Positions 45,601 to 46,020 of a stretch of DNA of 46,020 bases are shown one piece after another. Each line of letters begins with the position of its first letter. The stretch's first letter is position 1. This DNA is from Verrucomicrobiia bacterium (GTDB lineage: Bacteria > Omnitrophota > Omnitrophia > Omnitrophales > Aquincolibacteriaceae). The notes under the pieces are model-generated. The model was not told the DNA's origin, ran no database searches, and worked only from the letters and a program-made list of their open reading frames with translations. The DNA is taken from NCBI GenBank assembly GCA_035495615.1, contig DATJFP010000002.1, positions 1 to 46,020 on the forward strand. Direction: 5' to 3'. Made by a program: the position numbers and the translations under genes.

Positions 45601-46020
45601 ACGCTGCCGGGTGTAGGGCGCGGAGTCGCCTTCGATTTTGCCAAACGCCTTGCGAATGACCGCGAGGAGCCCGGGATATTCCAGGTTCGAGCCGTCCACG
45701 ACGCTGCCGTGATAAAGCAGGTTTGCTTTCGCCATGGCGTCGAGCACATTCCCCCAGCGGCCGATGTCCCTGGCGCCCTCACGGAAAGAATCGCGGCCGG
45801 AGATGGAATCGAGAATGGCCTCGTAATCTTTGACGAACGCCGCGCCGAACTTTACAGGATCGGGATCCTCGCTTTCATAAGCCGCTTGATACAAGGCTTC
45901 CGCGAGTAAATATTCCACGTCCTCAGTCACCGGCACGCCCTGCCGGCCCTGCATGTACATCTCCATCATTTGCCGCGGCGTTTTGCCGGCAAAAGGATTG
46001 TTCTCTTCGGTCCTCAGTTC
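33652..46020 (-). CDS. Giant ELR-module protein, partial at N-terminus (at least 4122 aa)
   Basis: The frame is open from the right window edge to TAA at 33652, 4122 residues (numbered here from the edge), and the true start lies outside. I read no cysteine in the whole length, no signal or membrane segment, and almost pure alpha-helix composition rich in Ala, Leu, Glu, Arg. Ten short linkers divide it: a Pro/Ala/Glu-rich stretch, an acidic-x-Trp core (PDDGVW, PDDGIW, VDETLW, PADDLW, PDETLW, PPDDLW, PADELW), then E-L-R or E-M-R. These ELR tripeptides start at residues 1, 373, 766, 1312, 1681, 2076, 2442, 2813, 3295 and 3778. The modules between are 345-546 residues long, and neighbours 6/7 and 8/9 are clear duplicates. 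No known domain recognised. Similar giant genes are known in Omnitrophota. Exported scaffold or polyprotein is inference. Confidence 0.9.
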   Translation of the reverse strand, partial: ELRTEENNPFAGKTPRQMMEMYMQGRQGVPVTEDVEYLLAEALYQAAYESEDPDPVKFGAAFVKDYEAILDSISGRDSFREGARDIGRWGNVLDAMAKANLLYHGSVVDGSNLEYPGLLAVIRKAFGKIEGDSAPYTRQRWLRALVELGKRSLPESDLSGALDFLLEQIKLAPANMNRTKELIAFTADMSIRMSGADLKKLADAHVEFLQAVKGTGYDELTLRQAAQGLGKIVARPAFRREDRIAMMAELKDLLESVRGTTKDAQLMRVGLATAYMQAFVDEQNLREGGEGDKILEQLALIFAVTSDDGKKTPFAMDNFMPNLIAIFKGASTAQVRGQRLAELPGTLRDELNRQTGKAEEKPAPDDGVWLHAEMRAAEIVRSLREAGAGKVEQQNALLRELLNLVPQLPGEKYEAFLDDLLLNPPALDASLHPTLLSVVRQLASRAHDLNAQSLARRKIGALQALDAKAAGYAGQSELTVEYVNGLVMNLGDHDLALLASDTALTAVEQAAAKGDWKEEEKLGLLAGFVNLGLRYAGNHPSIPGLTARMISLLEKMSADRSKAEIARAEIANGLSYALTLTDRDPEVLRRAGNWALAQMRQIMTDLDKQLASPDMVMIVDILGYAYASMGKDERLLARGFMLDASRKNAEALKSGIPETLARMLAADLGLDEVQEDEILPSARSLFSKVAAPPDTDKAVGLFAYAGKWEDLLHEMGPAADAESRGRKLGDYLKKLQDDMARLSGKSGGVSEDAVPDDGIWTRRRNELRAAIFGDEDEDVKATPYSRMDASQLVLALEAVTKEDKESHRTRLAIAFELSLRAEEAVEALKEHPGQTGTAVREKDLQAQTTLRQAIAAATAQLKRMQDRSELSFRARSGLLRVLKESGKTTKLIPEIYNVTSRVLVEDLETYKGASPAEAAFRRETAQALPLILGRSLSGEGKRDAYQRLLALLAEAPADLVVVEGIAEALEAGAHAFGPSDEVKGEPGRIFAEALGRTDAKTPEGLKALAALGDALYQSLSSLPFASVDLSASILKKLEELDGGSVEAAEAGRGLAFALSESVKALGKDAYADYAAALGRVLFRMRGETEAHFGFYEAAHEVLKNLMTDPPIDGDAEVRFREAMAGLAPVLKDLLTSIDGIAAPAHKARSALVFVLGRALSIAELSDLQPYVDAIFEAWRKMEGSPTGKQENKARRYMVHVLAGILMQKGKIEKSMANRFVELMLAEALFPALEGAKTNTAEMPARFAQFLAFAESSATPEIFRGKVAEFVGGQNDSVTRGQPAAETKPGPGEGTVDETLWLWAADAEPQHSEMRTRTADDALAELDKMFQDMVRDLEPGEPVSTIASNFSQETEAVFHQILPEHVPAAMAGIRERFGRPWTSEDQLNAYWYGLAYALVGLPDDEGGEERAATTETLMASWQAVKGNDWLSEQVRDLIMVAMGRIFQSLDEDGLKNAVRRWTEGYAAIQAANAGKLAGAKSLVSGLAYLIPRISLSEFPELVRLLQGLANEMAAKGARVENWAYVIDEFGEMARRAGPEDLGLIQDAAYDAYEKGEKVWKSDTNFDNAFGRFLAVLHYRVQGLETPRDTSDDVNHNLALIYEAALKTNLARPARERIAPVMRQAVAFMEQTQDDRALRIQRLGEYARGLRHDAERLQPGKAEKPAPADDLWTAVEAGAKPSELRSIEDFKRVVARARENLDKNSTVPVLWGLDGTISSAPASMLDAMWDEAVNVLYAGPSRQVEHWTDIPVAFAGRIPRAQAVDKAAQVAGVLAALDHSDPNSAGKSDFYRAFLLELMVEYEKPGGQKDFSLYPAFAETWLKALEKAAASLTERGLEQSALSDLLYRAVINAKDDAAVRVLAPRVLQLLENAKGETPGAQNARAFLMKAFSHLTTLQPENAAELKRRAAAWVRDYLSSAKTFDVEELAAYGQFMLSIRGLPQGEPGAAFRDNYLRALKAAQPTVSEVPAQVLSELLLQDLGIDGENRDAAKNVFEGFFGRQSASFFRGYGEKPLFIRAGRWNELLTRLKEVTDPDKMSGLLNGYLDILADVETRQTAPAGETPAAAEPDETLWLKGELRVQPEEGERAAYDEFVKLVAEFMTQEAPPGEVGSYFASDAFRNKLEGPVRKLKPSSIVAGLRQAFERVDTATPEGRSAFRQWVLTFQVLERSMPSGQIFGVEILDLFREALSKIPEKEKGSKNPLWASIMAAYSVIASKFDLSIIAGTVDLLLEESRAGGNYAYAGLAMQSLPRHKMLPADLSRLGLALAQRAVPVARALAAPADKVTQKELNEELVDILDGLWRVAGAEGFPAGQAAGILDSLNPLAGEEALFQTVRANPNNKLIDVLYSLVLILSTGNANGKPSVNLQLMGALRSAFSGESAQRAKIWGGIAQALQAAPDVRLGKLESYLAGFEDEQARQKPAEESAAPENQAPDDGVWLRGELRTYNEQQAPLNKQKRPAYDEFVKLVSSFIAQEPPASEAAFRESTKALGKRLGVPVRNLGSEELISGARQILREIDPSTPQGFKALRQWALALYALEEALPRGLKFGPGMVEVFREAFDKISEKGRLNPLWNEMTLAFTVIGRNVQSAVLGSAVDLFLDESRSAGDYSGVGSSTQSWPLEEIPLEVRARFALSLAGRIAPLASSLTAAPDASRNYLSSEMGNVLFGLGNVLRTKDFPAGQAAKVLDVLSPLVEDDAALQAFSGQNETTFIHVLGTLVFFLSTGKPDLPVLEERPVIQAIQNAFFGKPVRRKEIWREILQALQAPQGERFPKIERYLAASEDEQARQRPGESAAEPPAHDELWMRTQTKRPELRAEPMPANLLLDMFLVKGQIGERALKELFDSLDKQEPKELEELGGRLKKIFENPASIADTPFYQNRKLEALLKAMQPRASTGFKLPAALHPAFVAAAGVIKSQSLLEDRQNIELALKGLFNDWRRYKKTFSTQTRLAIAAQWADAFTEFSGSAEGLKNFASFFGMIDEWQPYEDYEAASVPLQEMIRKDSERLLGYLELLPAAKEGYAAVAGLAAPELFSHMPDLGAFYRVLVGRLEAAAGKTPDAMKSVIYLSVLYEVIEAHAERGIKDDFTQEDFTRLDGILEKLQVVSPGTPEGLILWRESAAVQSVLVDLLPSSRMEALNRRMAAAIPELQRHYTSPESLPSSDDSTFHLMATALGEAWAKSLWRILGNEKEPKPAGYGKGASLISVFGGAYASLVIWLRGPGGREVTTGMLSQLASLAARKDLDKKQMAGLVDEFKKATFEHLKRFGPSAAAESSKEPPPDDLWLTAEVGGASRPELRTDTPAATTLLNQFLALKGRPNHRAMRETAKQLYETLDQQTPEELGRLAERLKAIFENPASIEDDDLFQRIKLEELLNVLRPQRLALLGGPAHLVKPLEPALVAAAGALKTQWQLKDTRNATGTLDNIFDTWRGYAKSLSPQTRLAFVSAWLDALPDLAGAAPERARAAQIALKLAASWYSYAQDEETREGYRDMMRGAGGKILTYLDNMPADAQSLSGISALDFASTLIRVEDLGAVYRLLVGRLEPTEGGALSPEKISTYLTVISAVLRVHDDRSYKADFKAEDFVKLDGILQRLLAATAPNTPAGILVWRDAAAVFARLADALPADQLKDFNKRIGAFIPELKRFFSPGTTLDNNFNDIYPVMASEMGKAWAKSLWRALGREKEYSEFVSDPTVTGKLGSAYQLLALSLLRRGGAAITEGALNDLEAIGIRSGDKKEILGLIAGFEKTTMENVQRFDGTAAQEPPKEAPADELWLGKSELRSLTQALTGAAAIDAGKAARDLEALRAGGQTAPAVADAVRKGVMRGIDEAEQEAVQNAAVLTDNLLGLKESERGAPLGVFGNLFGRFGAFRTARLDADVTRFGERLALILQTASGLLGVPQGYAAPETPQFSQEDTAAAETYLAALRSIQQSAMLEYQVGDAWREHADRSALYQGLIDAAINTAIVNRNVRVRLVVNSRDDKKELIRLLNGVSGNLARKLISSGSLAVLTAPERDSKLRVEGPADLVIAPNPEDMLRRSQARESLDAARFGDEKPIAKAASATPAQLLLAGVTALSNKTVHGLQRLENGVIRIENEGALNAFEYMASRLALEAETAAQLKAAA
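33655..34689 (-). other. Distinct C-terminal module of the giant protein
   Basis: Residues 3778-4122 follow the last ELR and do not resemble the other modules. After a helical part (ALTGAAAIDAGKAARDLEAL) comes a segment with alternating strands and helices: RNVRVRLVVNSRDDKKELIR, LISSGSLAVLTAPERDSKL and GPADLVIAPNPEDML. This looks like a small alpha/beta fold rather than a solenoid repeat. It ends in a helical Ala-rich tail. The constant C-terminal place suggests a terminal domain used for targeting, anchoring or enzyme activity; none of these can be shown from sequence. Confidence 0.6.
34690..37584 (-). repeat. Tandem duplicated modules 8 and 9 of the giant protein
   Basis: Module 8 (37584-36139, residues 2813-3294, 482 aa) and module 9 (36138-34690, residues 3295-3777, 483 aa) are almost equal in length and align throughout: IFENPASIADTPFYQ against IFENPASIEDDDLFQ, STQTRLAIAAQWADA against SPQTRLAFVSAWLDA, LGAFYRVLVGRLEAAAG against LGAVYRLLVGRLEPTEG, DFTRLDGILEKL against DFVKLDGILQRL, and GEAWAKSLWRILGNEKE against GKAWAKSLWRALGREKE. 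The last stretch is the best conserved. Confidence 0.85.
37585..39795 (-). repeat. Tandem duplicated modules 6 and 7 of the giant protein
   Basis: Module 6 (39795-38698, residues 2076-2441) and module 7 (38697-37585, residues 2442-2812) align along their whole length: AYDEFVKLVAEFM against AYDEFVKLVSSFI, TPEGRSAFRQWVL against TPQGFKALRQWAL, LFREALSKIPEK against VFREAFDKISEK, VDLLLEESRAGGNY against VDLFLDESRSAGDY, FPAGQAAGILDSLNPL against FPAGQAAKVLDVLSPL, and LESYLAGFEDEQARQ against IERYLAASEDEQARQ. Identity is moderate, so the duplication is old. Confidence 0.85.

Overview
The window is high-GC, gene-dense bacterial DNA. It carries 24 protein-coding genes that I can support, no rRNA, tRNA or CRISPR, and no intact insertion sequence. 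The best taxonomic hint is a giant gene, at least 12.4 kb long, that runs off the right edge. It encodes all-helical modules separated by short acidic-Trp...Glu-Leu-Arg (ELR) linkers. Giant genes are well known in Omnitrophota (former OP3), and that is my best guess, by inference only. All other genes are ordinary metabolic, transport and envelope functions compatible with a Gram-negative bacterium: a lipoprotein, secreted periplasmic proteins, a CPA2 antiporter and HemW.

Layout. (1) 19-11938, minus strand: a tightly packed series reading right to left. Its order is DUF3568-type lipoprotein, CPA2 K+/H+ antiporter, MFS transporter, GT2 glycosyltransferase, HemW radical-SAM protein, cupin, thiolase, FadB-type beta-oxidation protein, a 78-residue secreted protein and a DUF4139 secreted protein. 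Several junctions are ATGA overlaps, so much of it is probably co-transcribed. (2) 12193-13497, plus strand: a zinc alcohol dehydrogenase behind a good candidate sigma-54 promoter with an upstream palindrome. (3) 13494-21897, minus strand: polysaccharide pyruvyl transferase (CsaB-like), FAD oxidoreductase, two small envelope proteins, glycogen debranching enzyme GlgX/TreX and maltooligosyltrehalose synthase TreY. (4) 22145-24075, plus strand: a SAM methyltransferase coupled to a geranylgeranyl-reductase-like flavoprotein. (5) 24029-29835, minus strand: TreZ, a GH133 glycogen debranching enzyme and a CLC chloride channel with CBS domains. (6) 30123-33584: a four-helix membrane protein, an aldo/keto reductase and aspartate ammonia-lyase, with repeat-derived hairpins between them. 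(7) 33652-46020, minus strand: the giant ELR-module protein, open at its N-terminal end.

How it works together. GlgX/TreX, TreY and TreZ make a complete glycogen-to-trehalose route, split over two loci and backed by a second, unrelated debranching enzyme. FadB and thiolase supply hydratase, dehydrogenase and thiolysis steps of fatty-acid beta-oxidation; no acyl-CoA dehydrogenase or ligase is visible here.

The candidate undescribed system is the giant protein. In 4122 visible residues I found no cysteine. It has ten ELR linkers, two tandem module duplications (spacings 366/371 and 482/483 residues) and a distinct C-terminal module. This is consistent with an exported modular polyprotein or very long alpha-solenoid whose linkers could be processing or docking sites; that role is inference.
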